NCBI RefSeq assembly: GCF_029227915.1
Contig: NC_079888.1
Coordinates: 22,362,001-22,426,000 of the forward strand
Direction of reading: 5' to 3'
DNA: 64,000 bases
Origin: Hydractinia symbiolongicarpus
Lineage: Eukaryota; Cnidaria; Hydrozoa; Anthoathecata; Hydractiniidae
The translations under genes were made by a program, and so were the position numbers. This document shows positions 27,801 to 36,478 of the stretch, piece by piece (the stretch's first letter is position 1; each line of letters begins with the position of its first letter). The notes beneath the pieces are model-generated. The model searched no databases. It had not been told where the DNA came from and was given only the letters and a program-made list of their open reading frames with translations.

Positions 27801-30515
27801 TCGTTTGCCTGCGATGAAACTTCTTTTATTCAGCGTCTCATCAAAAATGAAAACATTTTTGAAAACTACAAGTCTCATGCGTTTTAGTGTTGAAAAAATA
27901 AATTAAAAAATCGTTCTGGAAATGAGTTTACTCACAGGGTACTTTCTTTCTATACATTCGACTATACGGGCCAAGCCCGGGATTTACGGGAAATCGCGGG
28001 TTTTCGTTTGCCGGCGATTAAACCACTTTTATTAGGCGTCTCATCAAAAATGAAAACATTTCTGAAAACTACAAGTCTCATGCGTTTTAGTGGTGAAAAT
28101 TAATTTAAAAAATCGTTCGGGAAATGAGTTTACACCCTGGGTACTTTCTTTGTATACTTTTGACTATACGGGCCGACTCGGGATTTACGGGAAATCGCAG
28201 GTTTTCGTTTGCCGGCGATTAAACTTCTTTTATTCAGCGTCTCATCAAAAATGAAAACATTTTTGAAAACTACAAGTCTCATGCGTTTTAGTGTTGAAAA
28301 AATAAATTAAAAAATCGTTCTGGAAATGAGTTTACTCACAGGGTACTTTCTTTGTATACATTCGACTATACGGGCCAAGCCCGGGATTTACGGGAAATCG
28401 CGGGTTTTCGTTTGCCGGCGATTAAACCTCTTTCAATAAGCGTCTCATCAAAAATGAAAACATTTTTGAAAACTACAAGTCTCATGCGTTTTAGTGGTGA
28501 AAATTAATTTAAAAAATCGTTCGGGAAATGAGTTTAATCCCTGGGTACTTTCTTTGTATACTTTTGACTATACGGGCCGAGTCCGGGATTTACAGGAAGT
28601 CGCGGGTTTTCGTTTGCCGGCAATTAAACTTCTTTTATTCAGCGTCTCATCAAAAATGAAAACATTTTTAAAAACAACAAGTCTCATGGGCTTTAGTGGT
28701 GAAATAATAATTTAAAAAATCGTTCGGGAAATGAGTTTACACCCCGGGTACTTTCTTTGTATACTTTTTACTATACGGGCCGAGTCCGGGATTGACGGGA
28801 AATCGCAGGTTTTCGTTTGCCGGCGATTAAACTTCTTTTATTCAGCGTCTCATCAAAAATGAAAACATTTTTGAAAACTACAAGTCTCATGCGTTTTAGT
28901 GGTGAAAAAATAATTTAAAACATCGTTCGGGAAATGAGTTTACTCCCTGGGTACTTTCTTTGTATACTTTTGACTAAACGGGCTGATTCCGGGATTTATG
29001 GGAAGTCGCGGGTTTTCGTTTGCCGGCGATTAAACTTCTTTTATTCAGAGTCTCATCAAAAATGAAAATATCTTTAAATACTACAAGTCTCATGCGTTTT
29101 AGTGGTGAAAAAATAATTTAAAAAATCGTTCGGGAAGTGAGTTTACTCCCTGGGTACTTTCTTTGTATACTTTTGACTATGCGGGCCGATTTCGGGGTTT
29201 ACGGGAAATGGCGGGTTTTCGTTTGCCGGCGATTAAACTTCTTTTATTCAGCGTCTCATCAAAAATGAAAACATCTTTAAAAACTACAAGTCTCAAGCGT
29301 TTTAGTGGTGAAAAGATAATTTAAAAAATCGTTTTGGAAATGAGTTTACTCACAGGGTACTTTCTTTGTATACATTCGACTATACGGGCCAAGCCCGGGA
29401 TTTACGGGAAATCGCGGGTTTTCGTTTGCCGGCGATTAAACCACTTTTATTAGGCGTCTCATCAAAAATGAAAACATTTCTGAAAACTACAAGTCTCATG
29501 CGTTTTAGTGGTGAAAAAATAATTTAAAAATTCGTTCGGGAAATGAGTTTACTCACAGGGTACTTTCTTTGTATACATTCAACTATACGGGCCAAGCCCG
29601 GGATTTACGGGAAATCGCGGGTTTTCGTTTGCCGGCGATTAAACAACTTTCATTAAGCGTCTCATCAAAAATGAAAACATTTCTGAAAACTACAGGTCTC
29701 ATGCGTTTTAGTGGTGAAAATTAATTTAAAAAATCGTTCGGGAAATGAGTTTACACCCTCGGTACTTTCTTTGTATACTTTTGACTATACGGGCCGACTC
29801 GGGATTTACGGGAAATCGCAGGTTTTCGTTTGCCTGCGATGAAACTTCTTTTATTCAGCGTCTCATCAAAAATGAAAACATTTTTGAAAACTACAAGTCT
29901 CATGCGTTTTAGTGTTGAAAAAATAAATTAAAAAATCGTTCTGGAAATGAGTTTACTCACAGGGTACTTTCTTTCTATACATTCGACTATACGGGCCAAG
30001 CCCGGGATTTACGGGAAATCGCGGGTTTTCGTTTGCCGGCGATTAAACCACTTTTATTAGGCGTCTCATCAAAAATGAAAACATTTCTGAAAACTACAAG
30101 TCTCATGCGTTTTAGTGGTGAAAATTAATTTAAAAAATCGTTCGGGAAATGAGTTTACACCCTGGGTACTTTCTTTGTATACTTTTGACTATACGGGCCG
30201 ACTCGGGATTTACGGGAAATCGCAGGTTTTCGTTTGCCGGCGATTAAACTTCTTTTATTCAGCGTCTCATCAAAAATGAAAACATTTTTGAAAACTACAA
30301 GTCTCATGCGTTTTAGTATTGAAAAAATAAATTAAAAAATCGTTCTGGAAATGAGTTTACTCACAGGGTACTTTCTTTGTATACATTTGACTATACGGGC
30401 CAAGCCCGGGATTTACGGGAAATCGCGGGTTTTCGTTTGCCGGCGATTAAACCTCTTTCATTAAGCGTCTCATCAAAAATGAAAACATTTTTGAAAACTA
30501 CAAGTCTCATGCGTT
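21807..30515 (+). repeat. Block B, 21-mer and 22-mer HOR copies
   Basis: The first copy, 21807-26060 (4254 bases, 21 monomers), is matched by 26061-30515 (4455 bases, 22 monomers). The one-monomer difference comes from a GGGCCGACTCGGG monomer present near 30180 and absent at the equivalent place near 25860. Within the pair, marker monomers keep a constant offset of 4254 (for example 22216/26470, 22621/26875 and 24240/28494). The pair is also related to 15730-19577 through a 6077-base (30-mer) offset. Confidence 0.8.
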
Positions 30516-32080
30516 TTAGTCGTGAAAGAAAAATTTAAAAAATCGTTTTGGAAATAAGTTTACTCCCTGGGTACTTTCTTTGTATACGTTCGAGTATACG
30601 GACCAAGACCGGGATTTACGGAAAATCTCGGGTTTTCGTTTGCCGGCGATTAAACCACTTTTATTAAGCGTCTCATCAAAAATGAAAACATTTCTGAAAA
30701 CTACAAGTCTCATGCGTTTTAGTGGTGAAAAAATAATTTAAAAATTCGTTCGGGAAATGAGTTTACTCACAGGGTACTTTCTTTGTATACATTCGACTAT
30801 ACGGGCCAAGCCCGGGATTTACGGGAAATCGCGGGTTTTCGTTTGCCGGCGATTAAGCAACTTTCATTAAGCGTCTCATCAAAAATGAAAACATTTCTGA
30901 AAACTACAAGTCTCATGCGTTTTAGTGGTGAAAATTAATTTAAAAAATCGTTCGGGAAATGAGTTTAATCCCTGGGTACTTTCTTTGTATACTTTTGACT
31001 ATACGGGCCGAGTCCGGGATTTACAGGAAGTCGCAGGTTTTCGTTTGCCGGCAATTAAACTTCTTTTATTCAGCGTCTCATCAAAAATGAAAACATTTTT
31101 AAAAACAACAAGTCTCATGGGCTTTAGTGGTGAAATAATAATTTAAAAAATCGTTCGGGAAATGAGTTTACACCCCGGGTACTTTCTTTGTATACGTTTT
31201 ACTATACGGGCCGAATCCGGGATTTACGGGAAATCGCAGGTTTTCGTTTGCCGGCGATTAAACTTCTTTTATTCAGCGTCTCATCAAAAATGAAAACATT
31301 TTTGAAAACTACAAGTCTCATGCGTTTTAGTGGTGAAAAAATAATTTAAAACATCGTTCGGGAAATGAGTTTACTCCCTGGGTACTTTCTTTGTATACTT
31401 TTGACTAAACGGGCTGATTCCGGGATTTATGGGAAGTCGCGGGTTTTCGTTTGCCGGCAATTAAACTTCTTTTATTCAGAGTCTCATCAAAAATGAAAAT
31501 ATCTTTAAATACTACAAGTCTCATGCGTTTTAGTGGTGAAAAAATAATTTAAAAAATCGTTCGGGAAGTGAGTTTACTCCCTGGGTACTTTCTTTGTATA
31601 CTTTTGACTATGCGGGCCGATTTCGGGGTTTACGGGAAATGGCGGGTTTTCGTTTGCCGGCGATTAAACTTCTTTTATTCAGCGTCTCATCATAAATGAA
31701 AACATCTTTGAAAACTACAAGTCTCAAGCGTTTTAGTGGTGAAAAGATAATTTAAAAAATCGTTTTGGAAATGAGTTTACTCACAGGGTACTTTCTTTGT
31801 ATACATTCGACTATACGGGCCAAGCCCGGGATTTACGGGAAATCGCGGGTTTTCGTTTGCCGGCGATTAAACCACTTTTATTAGGCGTCTCATCAAAAAT
31901 GAAAACATTTCTGAAAACTTCAGGTCTCATGCGTTTTAGTGGTGAAAATTAATTTAAAAAATCGTTCGGGAAATGAGTTTACACCCTCGGTACTTTCTTT
32001 GTATACTTTTGACTATACGGGCCGACTCGGGATTTACGGGAAATCGCAGGTTTTCGTTTGCCTGCGATTAAACTGCTTTT

Positions 32081-34198
32081 TTTCAGCGTCTCATCAAAAA
32101 TGAAAACATTTTTGAAAACTACAAGTCTCATGCGTTTTAGTGGTGAAAAAATGATTTAAAAAAACGTTCGGGAAATGAGTTTACTCCCTGGGTACGTTCT
32201 TTGTATACTTTTGCCTATACGGCCAAGCCCGGGATTTACGGGAAATCGCGGGTTTTCGTTTGCCGGCGATTAAACTTCTTTTATTCAGCGTCTCATCAAA
32301 AATGAAAACATTTTTGAAAACTACAAGTCTCATGCGTTTTAGTGGTGAAAAAATAATTTAAAAAATCGTTCGGGAAATGAGTTTACTCCCTGGGTACTTT
32401 CTTTGTATACTTTTGACTATACGGGCCGAGTCCGGGATTTAGGGAAATCGCAGGTTTTCGTTTGCGGGCGATTAAACTGCTTTTTTTCAGCGTCTCATCA
32501 AAAATGAAAACATTTTTGAAAACTACAAGTCTGATGCGTTTTAGTGGTGAAAAAATAATTTAAAAAATCGTTCGGGAAATGAGTTTACTCCCTGGGTACG
32601 TTCTTTGTATACTTTTGACTATACGGCCAAGCCCGGGATTTACGGGAAATCGCGGGTTTTCGTTTGCCGGCAATTAAACTTCTTTTATTCAGCGTCTCAT
32701 CAAAAATGAAAACATTTTTGAAAACTACAAGTCTCATGCGTTTTAGTGGTGAAAAAATAATTTAAAAAATCGTTCGGGAAATGAGTTTACTCCCTGGGTA
32801 CGTTCTTTATATACATTTGACTATACGTGCCAAGCCCGGGATTTACGGGAAATCGCGGGTTTTCGTTTGCCGGCGATTAAACTTCTTTTATTCAGCGTCT
32901 CATCAAAAATGAAAACATTTTTAAAAACTACAAGTCTTATGCGTTTTAGTGGTGAAAAAATAATTTAAAAAATCGTTCTGGAAATGAGTTTACTCCCTGG
33001 GTACATTCTTTGTATACTTTTGACTATACGGGCCGAGTCCGGGATTTTGGGAAATCGCAGGTTTTCGTTTGCCGGCGATTAAACTGCTTTTTTTCAGCGT
33101 CTCATCAAAAATGAAAACATTTTTGAAAACTACAAGTCTCATGCGTTTTAGTGGTGAAAAAATGATTTAAAAAATCGTTCGGGAAATGAGTTTACTCCCT
33201 GGGTACGTTCTTTGTATACTTTTGACTATACGGCCAAGCCCGGGATTTACGGGTAATCGCGGGTTTTCGTTTGCCGGCGATTAAACTTCTTTTATTCAGC
33301 GTCTCATCAAAAATGAAAACATTTTTGAAAACTACAAGTCTCATGCGTTTTAGTGGTGAAAAAATAATTTAAAAAATCGTTCGGGAAATGAGTTTACTCC
33401 CTGGGTACTTTCTTTGTATACTTTTGACTATACGGGCCGAGTCCGGGATTTAGGGAAATCGCAGGTTTTCGTTTGCCGGCGATTAAGCTGCTTTTATTCA
33501 GCGTCTCATCAAAAATGAAAACATTTTTAAAAACTACAAGTCTTATGCGTTTTAGTGGTGAAAAAATAATTTAAAAAATCGTTCTGGAAATGAGTTTACT
33601 CCCTGGGTACTTTCTTTGTATACTTTTGACTATACGGGCCGAGTCCGGGATTTAGGAAAATCGCAGGTTTTCGTTTGCCGGCGATTAAACTGCTATTTTT
33701 CAGCGTCTCATCAAAAATGAAAACATTTTTGAAAACTACAAGTCTCATGCGTTTTAGTGGTCAAAAAATAATTTAAAAAATCGTTCTGGAAATGAGTTTA
33801 TTCCCTGGGTACATTCTTTGTATACTTTTGACTATACGGGCCGAGTCCGGGATTTACGGGAAATCGCAGGTTTTCGTTTGCCAGCGATTAAACTGCTTTT
33901 ATTCAGCGTCTCATCAAAAATGAAAACATTTTTGAAAACTACAAGTCTCATGCGTTTTAGTGGTGAAAAAGTGATTTAAAAAATCGTTCGGGAAATGAGT
34001 TTACTCCCTGGGTACTTTCTTTGTATACTTTTGACTATACGGGCAAAGCCCGGGATTTACGGGAAATCGCGGGTTTTCGTTTGCCGGCGATTAAACTTCT
34101 TTTATGCAGCGTCTCATCAAAAATGAAAACATTTTTAAAAACTTATGCGTTTTAGTGGTGAAAAAATAATTTAAAAAATCGTTCTGGAAATGAGTTTA
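32081..34198 (+). repeat. Block C, left of the retrotransposon
   Basis: The monomers here carry GTACGTTCTTTG, CTATACGGCCAAGCCCGGG (one base shorter), GGGATTTAGGGAAATCG and ACTGCTTTTTTTCAGCG. The order of variants from about 32590 to 33660 matches that from about 38450 to 39510 on the far side of the retrotransposon. Both flanks therefore belong to one HOR family. The last monomer before the insertion has a small internal deletion near 34142, where ACTTATGCG replaces ACTACAAGTCTTATGCG. Confidence 0.85.
34194..34198. repeat. Target-site duplication, left copy (GTTTA)
   Basis: GTTTA precedes the element here and recurs at 38239-38243. Joining the satellite across one copy restores the normal monomer text GAGTTTACTCCCTGGG. 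The last three bases also fit the TTA tail, so the exact border is ambiguous by a few bases. Confidence 0.75.
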
Positions 34199-34222
34199 TT
34201 ATTATTATTATTATTATTATTA
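34196..34222 (-). repeat. (TAA)9 tail of the retrotransposon
   Basis: Nine uninterrupted TTA units on the plus strand correspond to (TAA)9 at the element's 3' end. Many CR1/L2/I-type elements end in a simple repeat rather than a poly(A) tail, as expected from target-primed reverse transcription. The first unit overlaps the target-site duplication. Confidence 0.85.
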
Positions 34223-34507
34223 AAAGACTATATTCTGGCATATCCATATACAAATATACATAGCTCTTCATCCAGAAAATTTTAAACAAGGAGATTAATA
34301 AAATTTAAAATATATGTATATATATACATTATGCTTACACTAAAAGAAATTTCTAATATATATTAAAAAAAATACTAATGATAATATTGTTAAAAGAAAC
34401 GGACGAGAAAACAAAAACAAAAACAAAAACACAGAAGAGAAAGTGCGCGATTTGAGTAAGGAAAAGTCAATTAACGCATAACAACAGAATGATCCACAAA
34501 AATTTAC
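34223..34507 (-). other. Retrotransposon 3' untranslated region
   Basis: This non-coding stretch of about 285 bases lies between the reverse transcriptase stop codon and the TAA tail. It is AT-rich. It contains a 16-base perfect palindrome at 34314-34329 (ATGTATAT and its complement). It also contains three CAAAAA units in a row at 34412-34429, which read TTTTTG on the element strand. Such 3' regions are usually the recognition site for the element's own reverse transcriptase. No AATAAA signal was found on the element strand near the end. Confidence 0.8.
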
Positions 34508-36478
34508 TTAAATTTCTTTCAGTAAAAATAATTTTGTCTCTCTTTTAAATGTTATCAGCTTTTTAATCGAGCGAATGTCTTTAGGAAGTCGATTGAAAGA
34601 CGTAGTTGTTACATCTTCGAAAGTGTTTTTGCGAAGTGATGTCTTTAATCGAATTTCGTCAGCATTTCGAAGAGTTATTTTGTGAACAACAATTTCAATT
34701 TTCAAATACTTTGGCCAATTATTCTGATGAACACTTTTAAAGGCTGTGATCATCAAATGCCATTCTCGTCTTTGTTTAATAGGTAACCAACCTAAACGTG
34801 TTATATCTTCAGTATGGCTGTACTTATCCCATACAAAGCTGGCTGCACATATCATCACTTTATGCAGCTTTCGAATTTGGATGGCTGTTAATGGAATATA
34901 AACAGTGTCGTTAAAGTCTAATTTTGACAAGACTAGCATTTCAGCTAATTGTTTTCGTAACTTAAATGGTGCCATGCGTTTTAGTTTACGTAATATAGAT
35001 AAGATGCCATGACAACACGATACTACACTCTGTACATGATCATTCCAACTTAGGTGTTCATCTAATTTAACACCCAATACAGACCATGTTGGAACTCTTT
35101 CAATCTGGAAGTCATCCAGTTTGATATCAGTACAATCGAGGTCGTTGAGATTGTGTCGTTTTGACATTTGTGATGTTGAAAACACCATTAACTTTGTTTT
35201 TTCCTTGTTCAGAACAAGATTGTTATTTGTAGACCATCTTTGAAGTTGACTTATATCTCCGTTTATTTGTTCCTTTGCCTTCGCAAGATTATTTAATTTT
35301 GTGGACGTAAACAAAGTGGTGTCGTCAGCATACTGTAACGTACTCGTTGTCAAATGCATTTCCAGGTCAGTGACGTATAAATTGAAAATAACAGGGCCTA
35401 ATATTGACCCTTGCGGCACACCAGATGTGATGTTACAAAATTCAGAGGTCTTATCATTAATTCGCACAATTTGTTTTCTGCCACACAAGTAACTCAAAAT
35501 TAGTTCAACAAACTCTTTGGAAAAACCGATTTGGTTGAGTTTCCTCATTGTAGTTTCATATTGAACAGTATCAAAGGCTTTCGAAAAGTCAGCTAATACT
35601 ACAAGACTGATTTCGTTTTTACTCATTGCTTCTTTGATATCCGTTCTAAGTTTCATCAACAAAGTAGTCGAGGAGTGTCCTTTTCGGTACCCGGACATCG
35701 TTTCGGAATATAAAGATTTCTCATCGATAAAGATTATCATTTGTGTAAGGATAAGACGTTCAAATACTTTGGATAAAATAGGAAGGATGGAGATCGGTTG
35801 TAGTTCTTTTATTGATGTAGAAACATTCACTTTTGGAATAGGTGCGACTCTTGCCACTTTCCATTGACACGGGAAGCATTTTTTCTCAATGCACGTATTT
35901 ATAATATGTGTTAGAACAGAAGAAATTTCATTTGCTAGTAATTTAACATATTTCACTGGTATATCATCAAACCCAGTTGATATATCGTTACGTAGTCCTT
36001 TAAGTTCTTTAAGTACCTCCTCATACTTAACATGTCTGAGTTGAAACATTTTGGAAGTCGATGGTGGTAATGTTTGGAGTACTTCCTTTAAATCAATTTC
36101 AGATTTTGGAATTGATCCAGTAACTCGCTCAGCTGTTCCGGCAAAAAAAGTGTTTACACTATCAGCGTCAAAATGAAGAGGCTTCGAAGGAGGATGTAAA
36201 ATTCGATTGATAGTGTTCCACACTTCTTTCGAATTTTTAGAACTAAGTGCTTTTCTATAAAAGGAAACTTTAGCTTTCTTGATCTTTTTCTTAACAGAGT
36301 TTTTAAGTTGTCGAAATTCGTTCCATATCATTTGATCGTTAGTTTCATGAGCAAGTTTTCGAAGTTTATTTCGCTTCGTTTGGTCACTTTTTATGTTTAA
36401 AGTATGAATCCATGGAGATGGTGGTCTTGTTATTTTTGTTCTTCTTAACGGGGCATGTCTATCAATGCAATCTTGCAT
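34508..36478 (-). CDS. Reverse transcriptase ORF of the CR1/L2-type element
   Basis: This frame encodes 656 residues and copies element RNA into DNA at the nicked target. Residues 1-100 are a basic, lysine-rich linker that in related elements joins the endonuclease to the polymerase. Palm and finger motifs follow in order: VARVAPIPK at about 208-216, SGYRKGHSS at 262-270, LADFSKAFD at 295-303 (catalytic D297), SGVPQGSILGP at 352-362 and the catalytic box YADD at 383-386 (bases 35321-35332). The thumb-like C-terminal part contains LGVKLDEHLSW at 468-478 and ends without RNase H motifs. There is no internal stop. The N-terminal methionine is probably not a natural start. The text just after it (RHAPLRRTK) is what normally continues the endonuclease frame, so this looks like the second half of one polyprotein displaced by one base. 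Confidence 0.95.
   Translation of the reverse strand: MQDCIDRHAPLRRTKITRPPSPWIHTLNIKSDQTKRNKLRKLAHETNDQMIWNEFRQLKNSVKKKIKKAKVSFYRKALSSKNSKEVWNTINRILHPPSKPLHFDADSVNTFFAGTAERVTGSIPKSEIDLKEVLQTLPPSTSKMFQLRHVKYEEVLKELKGLRNDISTGFDDIPVKYVKLLANEISSVLTHIINTCIEKKCFPCQWKVARVAPIPKVNVSTSIKELQPISILPILSKVFERLILTQMIIFIDEKSLYSETMSGYRKGHSSTTLLMKLRTDIKEAMSKNEISLVVLADFSKAFDTVQYETTMRKLNQIGFSKEFVELILSYLCGRKQIVRINDKTSEFCNITSGVPQGSILGPVIFNLYVTDLEMHLTTSTLQYADDTTLFTSTKLNNLAKAKEQINGDISQLQRWSTNNNLVLNKEKTKLMVFSTSQMSKRHNLNDLDCTDIKLDDFQIERVPTWSVLGVKLDEHLSWNDHVQSVVSCCHGILSILRKLKRMAPFKLRKQLAEMLVLSKLDFNDTVYIPLTAIQIRKLHKVMICAASFVWDKYSHTEDITRLGWLPIKQRREWHLMITAFKSVHQNNWPKYLKIEIVVHKITLRNADEIRLKTSLRKNTFEDVTTTSFNRLPKDIRSIKKLITFKRETKLFLLKEI
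36445..36478 (-). other. One-base frame offset between endonuclease and RT frames
   Basis: The endonuclease frame ends ...IDMPR-stop while the other frame reads ...CIDRHAPLRR over the same bases. A one-base backward shift (-1) would join them. I see no clear X-XXY-YYZ slippery heptamer in the overlap or just upstream. A single-base deletion in this copy, or a sequencing error, is therefore more likely than programmed frameshifting. Confidence 0.7.

Larger units (their letters stand above)
9241..32080 (+). repeat. Block B, nested mosaic of HORs
   Basis: The block is defined by monomer variants absent from block A: GTCGTGAAAGAAAAATTTAA, ATAATATAAAACATCG, GGGCCGACTCGGG (a slightly short monomer), TATGCGGGCCGATTTCGGGG and TACACCCCGGGTAC. 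The ATAATATAAAACATCG monomer occurs near 11080, 12499, 14728, 18576 and 20805. These spacings are 1419, 2229, 3848 and 2229 bases, or 7, 11, 19 and 11 monomers. The GTCGTGAAAG monomer occurs near 12082, 13501, 15730, 19578, 21807, 26061 and 30516, adding spacings of 4254 (21-mer) and 4455 (22-mer). Edges are approximate. Confidence 0.85.
1..34198 (+). repeat. Left arm of ~203-bp satellite array
   Basis: Head-to-tail monomers fill this stretch without a gap. Recurring landmarks such as AATGAGTTTACTCCCTGGG, TTTGCCGGCGATTAAAC, CATCAAAAATGAAAACA and TGCGTTTTAGTGGTGA reappear every 202-203 bases. A consensus I wrote by eye is 203 bases with 42 G and 35 C, about 38% GC. Monomers differ from each other by scattered substitutions and 1-2 base indels, and diagnostic variants recur at fixed multi-monomer spacings, which shows higher-order structure. 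The array starts mid-monomer at base 1 and ends at the retrotransposon target site. No gene is embedded in it. Short open frames on both strands (62-79 codons) shift phase from monomer to monomer and are not credible genes. Confidence 0.98.

Noticed and set aside
1-34198. Dozens of 64-79 codon open frames on both strands of the satellite as a small protein family
   Set aside because: They recur because the monomer recurs. Plus- and minus-strand frames overlap the same bases, the period is not a multiple of three, many monomers lack an intact frame, and no start context or coding signature is shared.
36445-36478. Programmed -1 frameshift signal
   Set aside because: No slippery heptamer or evident downstream stem was recognised in the overlap. 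A private one-base lesion explains the offset more simply. It remains listed as a finding because sibling copies could overturn this.
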